60,000 nt of DNA from Lineus longissimus (lineage: Eukaryota > Nemertea > Pilidiophora > Heteronemertea > Lineidae): contig NC_088326.1 in NCBI RefSeq assembly GCF_910592395.1, positions 11,911,001 to 11,971,000 of the forward strand, in the 5' to 3' direction. Below, piece by piece: positions 11,674-23,600 of the stretch. Within the stretch, counting starts at the first letter, position 1. Every line of letters starts with the position of its first letter. Position numbers and translations under genes: made by a program. The notes beneath the pieces are model-generated. The model saw nothing but the letters and a program-made list of their open reading frames with translations, was not told the origin of the DNA and searched no databases.

Positions 11674-14600
11674 GTGAGTGGCATGCCCCCTAGTGGGTAG
11701 ATTTGGAAGTATGGGTAGAAAGAGTAAGCGTGACCCATCACAGCAAAGCACTGAGCTTGGCAGATTGAGACGGACTGGTTGTTCATTTCACTGTTGTCTG
11801 CCTCTTGAGATCTTGAGTACATCAATTTCTTCCATTGTCTCCTGGTGTCATTTAGGCTCATCTTTTGTGCGACATGCACCTGGTTTTGCTGTGACGTGTC
11901 ACATATTGCCAACATATATGATAAGATCTCTATCATGCTGTTGACCATTCATGCACCTACATCTTACTGCCAGTGTGCTATTCTACAGATGCTCTGCCGA
12001 AGACACATACCCAGCTGATAATCAATCGGCTGGCACAATGCCAGCTCAGCGTCCATGTTGGTTTAACGCGGTAGCGTAATCATGAGGATGTTGATCTCCT
12101 AGGTTTGCTGTCGACTGAGCCGTCATTGCTCATCGCAGCTTTCCTGATCAGGGTGGGGCGGGTTCACCAGCAATATCGGTAGGGTTGGCCAGCCGACATG
12201 CGGCACTCTGACCCCTGGACTGACCAGTAGGGGAAGTTGATCTCCTCGGTTTGCTGTTGACTGAGCCGTCATTGCTCATCGCAGCTTTCCTGATCAGGGT
12301 GGGGCGGGTTCACCAGCCATATTGGTAGAGTTGGCCAGCCGACATGCGGCACTCTGACCCCTGGACTGACCAGTAGGGGATGTTGATCTCGTCGGTTTGC
12401 TGTTGACTGAGCCATCGTAGCTGATGGCAGCTTTCCTGATCTGGGTGGGGTTGGTTCACCAGCCATATTGATAGGGTGGGCCAGCCGACATCGGCACTTT
12501 GACCCCTGGTCTGACCAGTAGGGGAAGTTGATCTCGTCGGTTTGCTGCTGATTGAGCCATCATAGCTGATAGCAGCTTTCCTGATTTGGGTGGGGTGGGT
12601 TCACTGGCCATATTGGTAGGGTAGGCCAGCTGTTATGCAGCACCCTGACCCCTGGACTGACCAGTTGGGGAAGTTGATATTGGTGGTTTGCTGAACTTGA
12701 ACTTGCGTAAAGTCTCTATTATCTCGTGCAGTGGGTTATACTGCCTGGTTAAAATGCCAGCTACCTCCAACGAGGGCCGTGGTCGAATTTGCCATTCTGA
12801 AGAACAGGTTCTTCACTATTGAAGTAGGTAATAGTTTTACCGTTGGAGCACCCAGAAAGATTTTTCTGCCAACCTGGTCGACTGAAATGAATTTTGAAAT
12901 CGGTCAAAATATGGTTACAAATTTAGTGTGAGAACACCAAAAAGATGAAATTGCCGGCCTAAGTCGACTCTGTACCACATATATAGCACTGGCACTGGGA
13001 TTAAAGGGTTAACATGTACCTTGCCCATGTGTGAGTATTGTGGTAGCCTGTTTACACTAGAATATTTGCATTCCGAAGTGCAAGACATACACAAAACGAT
13101 TTGTTTACATTATGTGCACGTTCCTCCTGAAAACACCAGGTGTCTCTGCTGTACACATGCAAATTGACCCATGGACTGTGCTATATGGTGTATTGTATAC
13201 CTACATGCATATCTATTGTGTGCGTGTATACATTAGCCTAGCGTACATGTACATGGTTATGTGTGTGTGGACACCAGCATAATCTGATATTGTATGGTGA
13301 ATGCACACACTTCTGATTGGAAATGTAGGTCGGGTGATGATGTGTTAGGGCTGTACAAGGCAACAGAAGGCAGTGGTGGATTTTAAAAATGGACTACGAT
13401 ATTCGAAAGATGGATGGATGTTGGTGAGGAATATAGATCGATGTTGTAGATGGAAGATACCGAAGGCTGGTTTGGGTGATCTGTTAGTGTAACATATGTA
13501 ACGTGGTTTGTTTTCCTGGTACGGTCCGATCGTACCACTACTCTTGTTGTGGCCTGCTGTTGAAAGAGTACTATCAGATGAGTTACTCTGGGCCTGGGCC
13601 TTGGCCTGTTTGCTGCTGTTTGCTTGAAATAAGTCCCTGCGCTACATTTTGCCATGTCGTTACCCTCACTGGCTACGGACCATCACTTTTTGTGTTTACG
13701 CACGTAGGCAGTGACGGTTGTTGAACGAGTATCAGATGAATTCATCTGCTTGTTGTACGATTGTGTTGGTAGATCACTGGCACTGAAAAGGGCTTGTTTG
13801 AACCTATCTGCTGATATTGGCTGGAAGTAACTCCCCGTCGTGCCATTACCCTTCACCCTTACTGGCTTCAGACCACAGTGCTTTTGTGTTCACGTAGGCA
13901 GTACATGTACCTGCTGTTGAAAAAGTATTGTATGTTTTCATATAGTTGTTGTAGAATTGTATTGGGTCGATCACTGGCATTGAAAAGGTTTCCTTGGATC
14001 TGGCTTGAAATAAGTCCCCATCCTGCATTTGGCCATGTCCCAATGCCCAGAGGATCCTCATTGCTGAGTGGTTGACACTGCTGGCTACCACACAATTTGG
14101 CTTGTGTTTGATTCAAGTACCAAATGCAGTGTCCTCCAGGGTGGCCTTGATAGAGAGGGTGTCAGTGATAGAGAGGTGTCCACTGTATTTGCATGAGAGT
14201 AGTGGCCTCGACATCAGTAACAACTGACAGTATGCACAGCCTTGCTGAGGCCTTGATGCACCTTATCTAATATGTGTATATGATATGGGCCTTTGCATTG
14301 ATTATCAGCAACTTATTAGTTTGGTCAGCCAAATGATGTGTCAGCTGAGCTGATGTACATTCTGTTATGGTTGTGATCTCATTTGCGGTCTCATTTTATG
14401 GGACACAATCATGTTGGCCTATTGTGCTTACAGTATAGGAACAAGTATGTTCATCTACAGTAGAACCTTTCTGTAAGGACACCCTCAGGACGGGCAAGTG
14501 CTGTCCTGAATAGAGAGGTGACCTGGTGTCAAAATGAATGGAAACCACCAATTTGGGACCAACTTCTTGACAGAGGTGATCTGAAGTAGTCATGTAGACG

Positions 14601-17600
14601 TGTATTGATCTTCATAAGATAAAACAGTATGAGATGGACCTTGGTTGTTCATTTGTGACTCGCTCTACCAAAACTAGGCGCTTGTCGCATCTGAACTTGA
14701 CAGGTTGATACGGACCTGTTGTTCATTTCCCTATTGTAGACCTTTTGTGAAATCTATTACAAACTGATTTGGTCACATTTCACAAAAGGTCTACAACAGG
14801 GAAATGAACAACAAGTCCGTATCAACCTGTCAAGTTCAGATGCGACAAGCGCCTAGTTTTGGTAGAGCTGGTCACATTTAGTATTGTACCCCTGGCAAAG
14901 TTCTACATGTTCCAATTTGGGGCCGTTTCCTTGACAAGAAGAAGACCTGATGAGATCTTATCGAATCCGATCATTGTCTGAATTTTCTTGCTGTATCAAA
15001 CTGAAACGAATCGTTACCCCTGTGGACTAAAATTTGCTGATATATATGATTCTGAAGCACTTATGTATCAATACGGTGATGTTTTTGGCGTGCACAGCCA
15101 AGAATCACACATGTCACTTTGATGACATCGGCACCTGTTGTCGTCGTTGCCATGGCAATGTTTAACTTGTTGTTTCTTCTGCAACCAGTAGGATAGATAG
15201 ACAGTGATATACCGGTCTTCCTAATTGCGTCCAGTGGCGACCAGTGGCGTCCAACGCGAAATGATAGGGTGTATATGGTTAAAAATATTTTCAAGCTCCT
15301 AAAACACTTTCAATAAACAAGATTTAGAACTTTGGTGGAGTTTGCAAACCTAGTTTATAGAAAAAGCGGAATCGGGATCTGGCATTAGGTTGGCATACTA
15401 AGATCGTTTTCTGGTGATGATTATTCAAAAACTAGGTTTGCAAACTCCACCAAACTTCTAAATCTTGTTTATTGAAAGTGTCTTAGTTGCTTGAAAGCAT
15501 TTTTAACCATATACATCCTATTATTTTGCGTTGGACGCCACTGGTCGCCACTGGACGCAAAATAGGATGACCCGTGATATACTAGTATTTCCAAACTTAG
15601 AATGCGTCACACTCATAAGTGCCTAACTCACTTTTTGCCAAATTGTGATTTTTTACAGAAATGGCACCCCATAGTAAGCCACACCATCTGGACTACATGC
15701 CTATTACCGTCGCAGATTACATAGAACAAGCTTTCCCCGAACTCAAGCATTTGACATAGCCATTTTTCCTATTTTTTTATCTGTGACATAAGCATTATAT
15801 TTGTGGGAAAATTTGCCTAAGTCCGTGATGGGAAGTGCCTCTGTCAAATTATTGTTCGTTGCATTGAGGCCTGTGTCAGTTCAGGCCTTATGTAAGCCAG
15901 GCGAAATCAGTTATTATACTAATACTTCTGAGGGTTAATTGAAAATAAATGCAAATTTTTGAAAATTTGAATAGATCTTCTTTGATTTTCTCAAAAGTAC
16001 AGAAAATGAGTTGGGCACTTTTGTGATACTTTGACAAATGGGCAGTACTGCAGACTACTTTAAGCATCATCGGCGTTTGAGGAGAAAAACACCTTTCAGT
16101 ACAGAGCAAGCACTGAAGAAGAAGAGGCATTATTGTAAATTGTTACTTTCTCTTTGAGCAGCAGAACTGGGGCAGTTGCACACTAGTTTCACCTTGGCTA
16201 GCGACATTCCTCCGCAGCTCAGCCAGCCGACTGATTGTATTTTCCCTGCATGCCACAATAGCTACATGTTCATGAAGATATCCATCTGGGTATTGTAACC
16301 CTTTCCTCTCTGTCTATAGAATTAAGATCAATGCCATTGTGGCTAGCACAGTGCTTGTCACTTGGAAGAATCAGCACGGTTTCATCTTTGTGCCTTTGGG
16401 CTAGGCGCGTAACCCTCCTATAAATTTATGTTTAAGTGTTAGTTTCTTTAAAGTGATACTATGATGTGATTTACAACTTTGCGGAAATACGTCCATTTTT
16501 AATTTTTGATCACAAATGTAAAGCTCAAATTTTCCATTTTTGATTAGATTTATTATAAAATCGCTGAATGTAAACCACTGCGACCGCGAAAATGTTCGTG
16601 TTGTGACGTCATCAATGAAAACGGCATCGAAGCGAGCTGTCCGGGCGGGATTAAACCATCAATTTCTAGAAAATGTGCATTTCGATTCGAAAACCTTACC
16701 GATTTATGAGAAAGTGACGTAGTCATTCGTCAAAAACAGCTAAAACATTATATGGTGAAATTTGACACGAGTTACCCTTTAAAGATATCTGTGACATTTC
16801 TGACACCGTTCAGCAGGATAGGGTCATCTACATGCTCCTCCCTGTTGCATTGCCCTTGAACTCCCACAGCCCTAGCCATCCCAGTGAATCTGTGTACCAA
16901 AGTTGGGTCGTTTCTCTGATCCAAAATTTTGTTCTAAGGTTAATCGTCCATAATGTTTATCTTTTGCAGAGAGTACGCCAAGAGATGCTGTCCAACAAAG
17001 TCGTGTCTCGTCCAGCCGGCCCAACATCCTCGCTAATGATATATTAGGTCCCTTACTCCTTGAGGTGAGTGTCAGTTAGGCTACCAGCCATATAGAAGCT
17101 CCTCCCATTGCATCTGAAGCTCCCATGCCCACACGAAGGTGTGTCTTATCCATCCAGGGGTACAGCGAGCTGAGCTGATAAAAATCCTTAAGGATAAAGT
17201 GACTTGTTTGTGCTTTTGAAGAACCGGCCCCTGTAGTAGAAATAGACTTTTAGAGTGACAAGCAATTAGTATCAGAGATGTGAAAATTGCCTGTCTGCAG
17301 AAGATCTTACTCTGTAACTTTTATCACCCGTAATCTTTTCTGTATTTCAGGCTTTAGACGGTTTCCTTATTGTCGTCAACAATCAGGGCAAGGTCGAATT
17401 CGTTTCCCAGAACGTGGGCCAATATCTTGGATATGTTACAGTAAGTACAACAAACTATAATTGTTTGTGGGAATTTGTGTCAGTTTTGACGTAATTGGTT
17501 TCAACAAATTTAACTCAAGGCCTGAATTCTCTGAAAATTTAGTCGACATGAATGAAATGGTAGAATGGGGAACCAGCTTTTCAGTTATATCAACACCTAG

Positions 17601-20600
17601 CATGTATTGTAGGTATTTCAGAGGTCATATTCTGATGACCTGACGTTGACCCTAGGCCTGGATTCTCTTGCAGTTCAGTCAACCAGCTGTCAATAAGGCC
17701 TTACTGGTAGTTGGAGAGAAAGTTCGTTAGGGGGCATCACTGTAAACAAAGTGTGACCATCGTTATTGCTCACCTGGTGTGACAATCTAGCATTGCAGCA
17801 TTTTGTAGCATTTTTTTGTCTCGTTAAAAACTACAGTATATTTTGCGATGAAACTTATGCAGTGTCCCAAGAAGAGTACAAGGGCAGACCATGCGAAGTT
17901 GTTTTGAAATCCATTTCATATTGGCAGTCTAGCTGCCATGCAAAGTGTATACACCATGCATTCATTTATGGTTCACATAGTGAGCTCTAAATACGGCAGG
18001 AGCTGACAAATTTTGGTGGGATGCACTGTATAAGTGAGGCGTGGGATCTACAGATACATAAATGACATGTTTTCCTTCAGAGATATGAGGGTCGACAATT
18101 ATCAGAGTGCCTCTGGTACTTCAGAATGGGCCTATTGTGAATTATACATTTGAAAAGCACTCGGAACCATGGTACGCCATGAAGGTATGCCTACCTTGTG
18201 AATTGTTCCAGGATAACCTCCAGGTGTGCATAGGTAGGCCCTTCTTTGAGAATGCTCAGCTCCTCGACAATGGAAATCGCTGAGGTCTGGCGGGATATGA
18301 ACAGTTGAATTGCCCATTTTGTGATGCATATTGATCAAGGAGCTTGTTGCCTGGGTCCTTGTAAAGTGCTATAAAATGTTTGAGCTGAAAGAGACAGCGT
18401 CATCCAATAATAGATAGTGACTGAAACAGAAGTTTTAGAAAAGTGGGTTACTGCCCTACTCAGATGGCATAGAAGGTGCACTTTTGGAAACTCCGGAGGT
18501 CGGTCTACATGTATGACCTGTGGATCCAGGATCCAGAAAAAGTAAGAATGTATTTTTGATGTGTTCCAAAGTTTCATGGTCAGGTAAATATTGTCGTGAA
18601 TTGGGGTGGGGACTGGGGGGTGTTTGGTGTGCCCCTTCAACCGCCCCTGTATGAGGAGCACAATTAGGCGAAATGTGGCACTTTATACTGTGCAAGTAGC
18701 CTACTTTCTTAAAATGCTTGTCATTTATTCCCCAGTCTGATCCAGAAAGCTTTCTGTAGAACCAGCCTTAATGCGGCAAACTTGGCCAATTCAGGCACTT
18801 CATACTGTTCAATTACTCTCTTAAAGCCCTTTGTGCAAAACTCAGGCTTTCTCGCCAGTTGAAAGTACAGAGTGACACTGGCCGAGGCTCAAACCCATGA
18901 CTTCTGATCACAAGTCGCAGGCTCTTCCTCTGTGCCAGTGCGCTTCCCTAAATAGTAGACAATGGCTTCTTCAGAATACAATTGTATTCAGATCCCCTTT
19001 CTCAAATCTGCCCAATTCATTCGGAGAATTGCACCAAATTACGAATGAATTCTCAGACTCACAACTAGTCCTTCACCTATGACAATATTGATTCCACTTT
19101 TTACAACCAACCCTGTGAGTTCATGCCGGGAGTTCACGACCCCAGGATGCCCCCAGTATATGTGGAGTAATTTTTCTGCATTGCTCAGTTATGTAACGCG
19201 ACTACCAGCAGGCCAAATGAGTTTAATTCCGCTTTTCATTTTTGTGATATCGGGGCCAAATGAGCTTATTTCTTTGCTTGTTGCAGTTCCACTTTTCATT
19301 TTGGTGATATTAGTATTCGAATGAATTGATTAGGTCTGCCCCAGATTCGAACTTGGAGAGAAATGGCGAAAAAGTTAGCTTACAGTACCTTGCTGCATGA
19401 CGAATCTAGGTGCAGAGGTGGTAGCTGTTCAAATTCTTGTTATAAAAATGCCTGTCCCAATTGGTTTGATTTTCGGCCCATAATGGCATCATGCCTTCAT
19501 GAAATAATATCCCTCTCATCAGCTGACTGAATATAAAGGTAACTCAACTGTGACGATAAGCGGTAAATTAAATTGGCCTCCCATTTAGCCTGGGATGATG
19601 TAAGGACAGACAACTGCAGACCCAGTGAAAACACACAAAGAACTGCTACAGTCTTTTGTGACAGTAGGAACAGAATGTTTGATAATTTTGGGGGGAGAGG
19701 ATGAGCCAATAAACAAGGTGTCTGTGTGTGTATCTCATGGAGTCTTCTGCTGCGTGTCTTTTGGCTTGGACCTAGGATAGGAGTTCCCACTGCAAGATGT
19801 CCTGGAGTTCGGATAGGCTTACCCTGCATGCGTAAATGGTTAGAAGCTTTCATCCTCTTCGCCTGCTCAGTCCACTGGAAACTTTCGGCGGCCTACAGGG
19901 ACGTTGTTACTGACGGATTCTCTCTTCGCTGTGGAGTGCCAGATGTGGAGTTCCAGATACATTTTGGTCTTCTCCATGCACTCCGTTCACTGGACACTTC
20001 TGGGGCCTACAAGGACTGGTTGCAGATTCTCTATATCCTTTGGATGGCAGGTCAGAAATCACCTACTCCACTGGTTTCTGGAATCTCGGTGGCATTTGCA
20101 TGGTCTGGAACATTCAAGGCCTACCCACCATCGGTAGGACACTGATCAGTCAACATTCATACAAGCATGCTCTGACAGACGGATATTCTCTCTTCACTTC
20201 CATTTAGGAGTTCCAAATTCGTGTTGGTCTGTCCCTCCGGTCTCTGGATAACCCGTGGTACTCTGGTTTTGGAACGTTCAGCTAGGTCCGCCCACCGCCA
20301 TTCGAACATTGAGCAGCTGACCTGTGTACCTGCATGTTTTGACCAACAGAATGATATTCTCTGTTGCTTGGACTGGAGGGTTCTAAAGTCAGGTTGGTTT
20401 GCGACTCCGGCCACAGTCTCTGGATAATCTGTGGCACTCATACGGTGTGGAGCATTAAACAAGGCCTACCCACCATCAGTTGGACGTTTTTACAAGAATG
20501 ATGTGTCTTATTATTCTCTATTTCGTCTATCTGCTGATGCTCATAGGGGAAACATTCAACCACCGATGATGTGAGGGGTGCCAGTTGCCTGTGTGTTGGA

Positions 20601-23600
20601 TCTCAGTATCATCAGTCGTTGATCGACCTCTGCCCTTGTGAAAGATGCTATTGGGTCAAATGAACCTTTGGGCTCTCAAGTGTGATTGATGAAAGAGAGA
20701 GTCTTCGTATAAAGGATTTGAAGACTTTTCAGCCCTGGATATCGAACCATTTGAAAGATCACGAAATCATTCTTTAAAACAGAGTGATTTGATGATGTGG
20801 TCCCGTGGACCGGCCTCCCGAGCATGACTTTGCCCCGGATGAAATTTTTCTATAAAACGCAAGGCATGTCATTTTGGTGTGCGACATTCTTGATTTGATT
20901 ATGATTTTTGGGATGTTGAAGGTTTCTGGTCAAAGACATGAGGCTTCCTAGTTATCAAGTGAGTATATTGGCATTCTATCCAAATTTGGTCTGTTGGGAT
21001 TACTCTGTGCCAAAAGCCTCTTTCATGGAAGTGATGATATTACGGCATCCATTTTGAACCTGCAGAAGGGGTTAATAAAGGGTCTAAACTGTCCATTACG
21101 TCTAGACATGTTTTTCAAGTTCTCATTATCAAACGACAACTCATCCTTGAAAATCCCAAGTGTGCACAAATTGCTATTTTGGACAATTGAAGACTCGTAG
21201 CGGGACAATGATTAACTGGTCGTGCTCTGGGCATATCTGGTTGAACAATTGTTGGAGTCCCAGACTCGGTAATCCAAGTCTTATGACAAGAGATCCCTTT
21301 GCCGGGTATTGTTTGATGGGAAGACAGAGAAAAAGGGACAAAAAGTGCTCCTGGCGGTATGTTGCTATGATTAGTAGTCTTATTTCTAGTTTTTGTGGCA
21401 ATATTGGAGCTGGTTTTCAGGGAGTTGGTCATCACAGGTTAGAAAGGGAGGGAATATTTTTGGATGGGATTGTTATAGAGGTTGTTTAGCTCTCCAAAGA
21501 ATTCAGTTGAAGTGGGGTATTTGGGAAGATCTAGGTTGTTTTAGTTATTGTTCCCTAGTTACTTATACTTTCTTCTCAACTGTTTTGCATGTGTCTTGCT
21601 TACACATATTACAAAACAGCACTACCTATAGACTGCCATAGTAACTTAAATAAAGATTCCCAAAAAAAATTTCAAAAGGTAAAATACTAGAAGAAAATTG
21701 TTTTGGAAAAAGGCAGATGTACAAAACTACAAAAACCAAGATTCAGCAGATTCGTAAGCACAATAACTGAGCTACGGCATTGTGTATAACTGCATTTCTA
21801 TTTACCTGAACCGCCAGTTACTACGAATAGCGTCAAGGAGGATACCGCGGTGACGTCACGGCTTTTCCAAGATGGCGCTGCATATTGTAAACAAACTCGA
21901 TCCACGGCCAAGGGAAAATCAAGTCATCAAAAAAGTTAGATTTTTCGCATCAAATCAGAGTTATTAGTACTTTTCTGCTATGAAATAAGTCTTCAGACAA
22001 TAAGCTATCATTTGAATAATGAAAAGTGCTGTTTTGATGGGGAAAAATAGGGTTTTTTAAACCAAATAGCCGGCACCGATCTTCCAAAATTAGCGATGGT
22101 TTCAAAACAGTCTCCCAGATATGGGGCAATCTCTTCATTATCATAATGGGATTTGGAGGCATGTTTACAGATTTTACAAGTTCGAGACCTGTAATACCTA
22201 AAACTCGCATAGATCCCCATAGATCCCCTCTATTTGTCGAGTTAGCGCCCCTGTAAGATCATGCATTTTCGGACACTAGAACGAAATCTTCCTGCGGATA
22301 TCGCGGTTTCGGTGATGATTTAAGGAGAAATAGACTGTTCTTAGAGTTGTATGGGACAGAAATGAGTTCATACTTCATGAATACATGAATATACTATGAT
22401 ATGGGCGGGCTTCTAAGTCAAAACAATAACAAACTCAACTGCATCTCTACCGTGTATCGCGTAGTGCATTGCCTAGTGTATTTCGTAGTGTATTTTAGCG
22501 GAGACATTATTTCCCATTATTTCCGCACTTTGGCCACGCCAAACGTCTTTTTTATTCGTGGAAGTTAATCTGCTCTGTAAATTTTATTCTACACAGGAAG
22601 AATCCATACTAGGTATTGCAATATTTCATGTCTATTGGTGTTTTTGTGTACAGGAGCGCACCAGACAGTGAGACGTGGAGATGTGTTCAGTGCTGGTGCT
22701 GTCAGTAGACTGAATCTGATTGGCCATAGCGATCACTAATATGGGTCGGGATCACGTGATGTGACGTCACCGCGGTATCCTCCTTGGAATAGCGTACCCC
22801 TTTAAAGCCAAATGGTTGAATAAATGCTTTGTCCTTGAGCCCAATTGTAGCTAATTACCTAAGGTTCACCCCAGCCTTACCTCAGATCTCTCACAAGCCG
22901 AGTAATAGCTCACAGTGACATAATCCACAAACCACCTATGTAACTAACCATGTAACTTATGGGTACTTCTCCTCCCACATTGTCTACAAGCAATACAGAA
23001 GAACCTCTCTATTAAGGACAACCTAGGGACTGTTGTCCTTAATAGAGAGGTGTCTTGATAAGAGAGGTCGAATGCGAATTCATCGATTTCTTCCAGATTG
23101 TCTGCTGGTGTGATTTAGGCTCATCTTCCGTGGGACATGCGCCTCCTCTTGCTGTGAAGGGCCACAAATTAAAAAAATCTGTCCACGTGATGTCCATGGA
23201 CAGAAGTGTAGTGGAGGATGCTGACCCAGCATGTTCTTTGCCGGTTTGAATTGCGGTTAACGTTCGTCTCCACTCTTTCTCTTTGCAGGAAGACTTGATT
23301 GGCAAGAGTATCTATAACGTCATTCATATAGGTGACCATGCCCAGTTCAATAGCAGCCTTACGCCAAGATCTCTAGGTAAGTATTGCGTCGCAAGGGCGT
23401 AGGGGTGCGGGGCACTATGGCCAGTTTAGATTCTCAGTGTCAAGGATGGGGCCTACAGTAGACGCTCAAAAGCATTGGTTTTGGAAATGAAGACCCATTC
23501 TGTCCGAAATTTGAGCAGACGTCATCCACAAGGCATAATTTTGAAGAAAACGGGGTGCAGGGCACCATGGCCAGTTTAGATTCTCAGTGTCAAGGATGGG

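Larger units (their letters stand above)
11674..16969 (+). other. NCOA intron 1
   Basis: 5296-bp intron between the bHLH exon and the linker exon. It holds a dispersed repeat (11744-11910, related to 23083-23172), a 146-bp tandem array, a 190-bp array, CCTCTC-type repeats near 14128 and 14458, foldback elements at 14663 and 15225, a SINE 3' remnant near 16090 and a TTAA-flanked element at 16452. No conserved exon seen. Confidence 0.8.
17441..23288 (+). other. NCOA intron 3
   Basis: 5848-bp intron inside PAS-A. Contents recognised: degenerate ~150-bp repeats at 19850-20460, a 953-bp Mutator-like element at 21834, a CCTCTC-type repeat near 22999 and a dispersed repeat at 23083-23172. The stretch 17450-19850 shows no identifiable feature. 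Confidence 0.75.

Noticed and set aside
19726-20145. 139-codon + strand frame
   Set aside because: Falls in a degenerate repeat with no domain, and both flanking NCOA PAS-A exons (17351 and 23289) join directly in phase.
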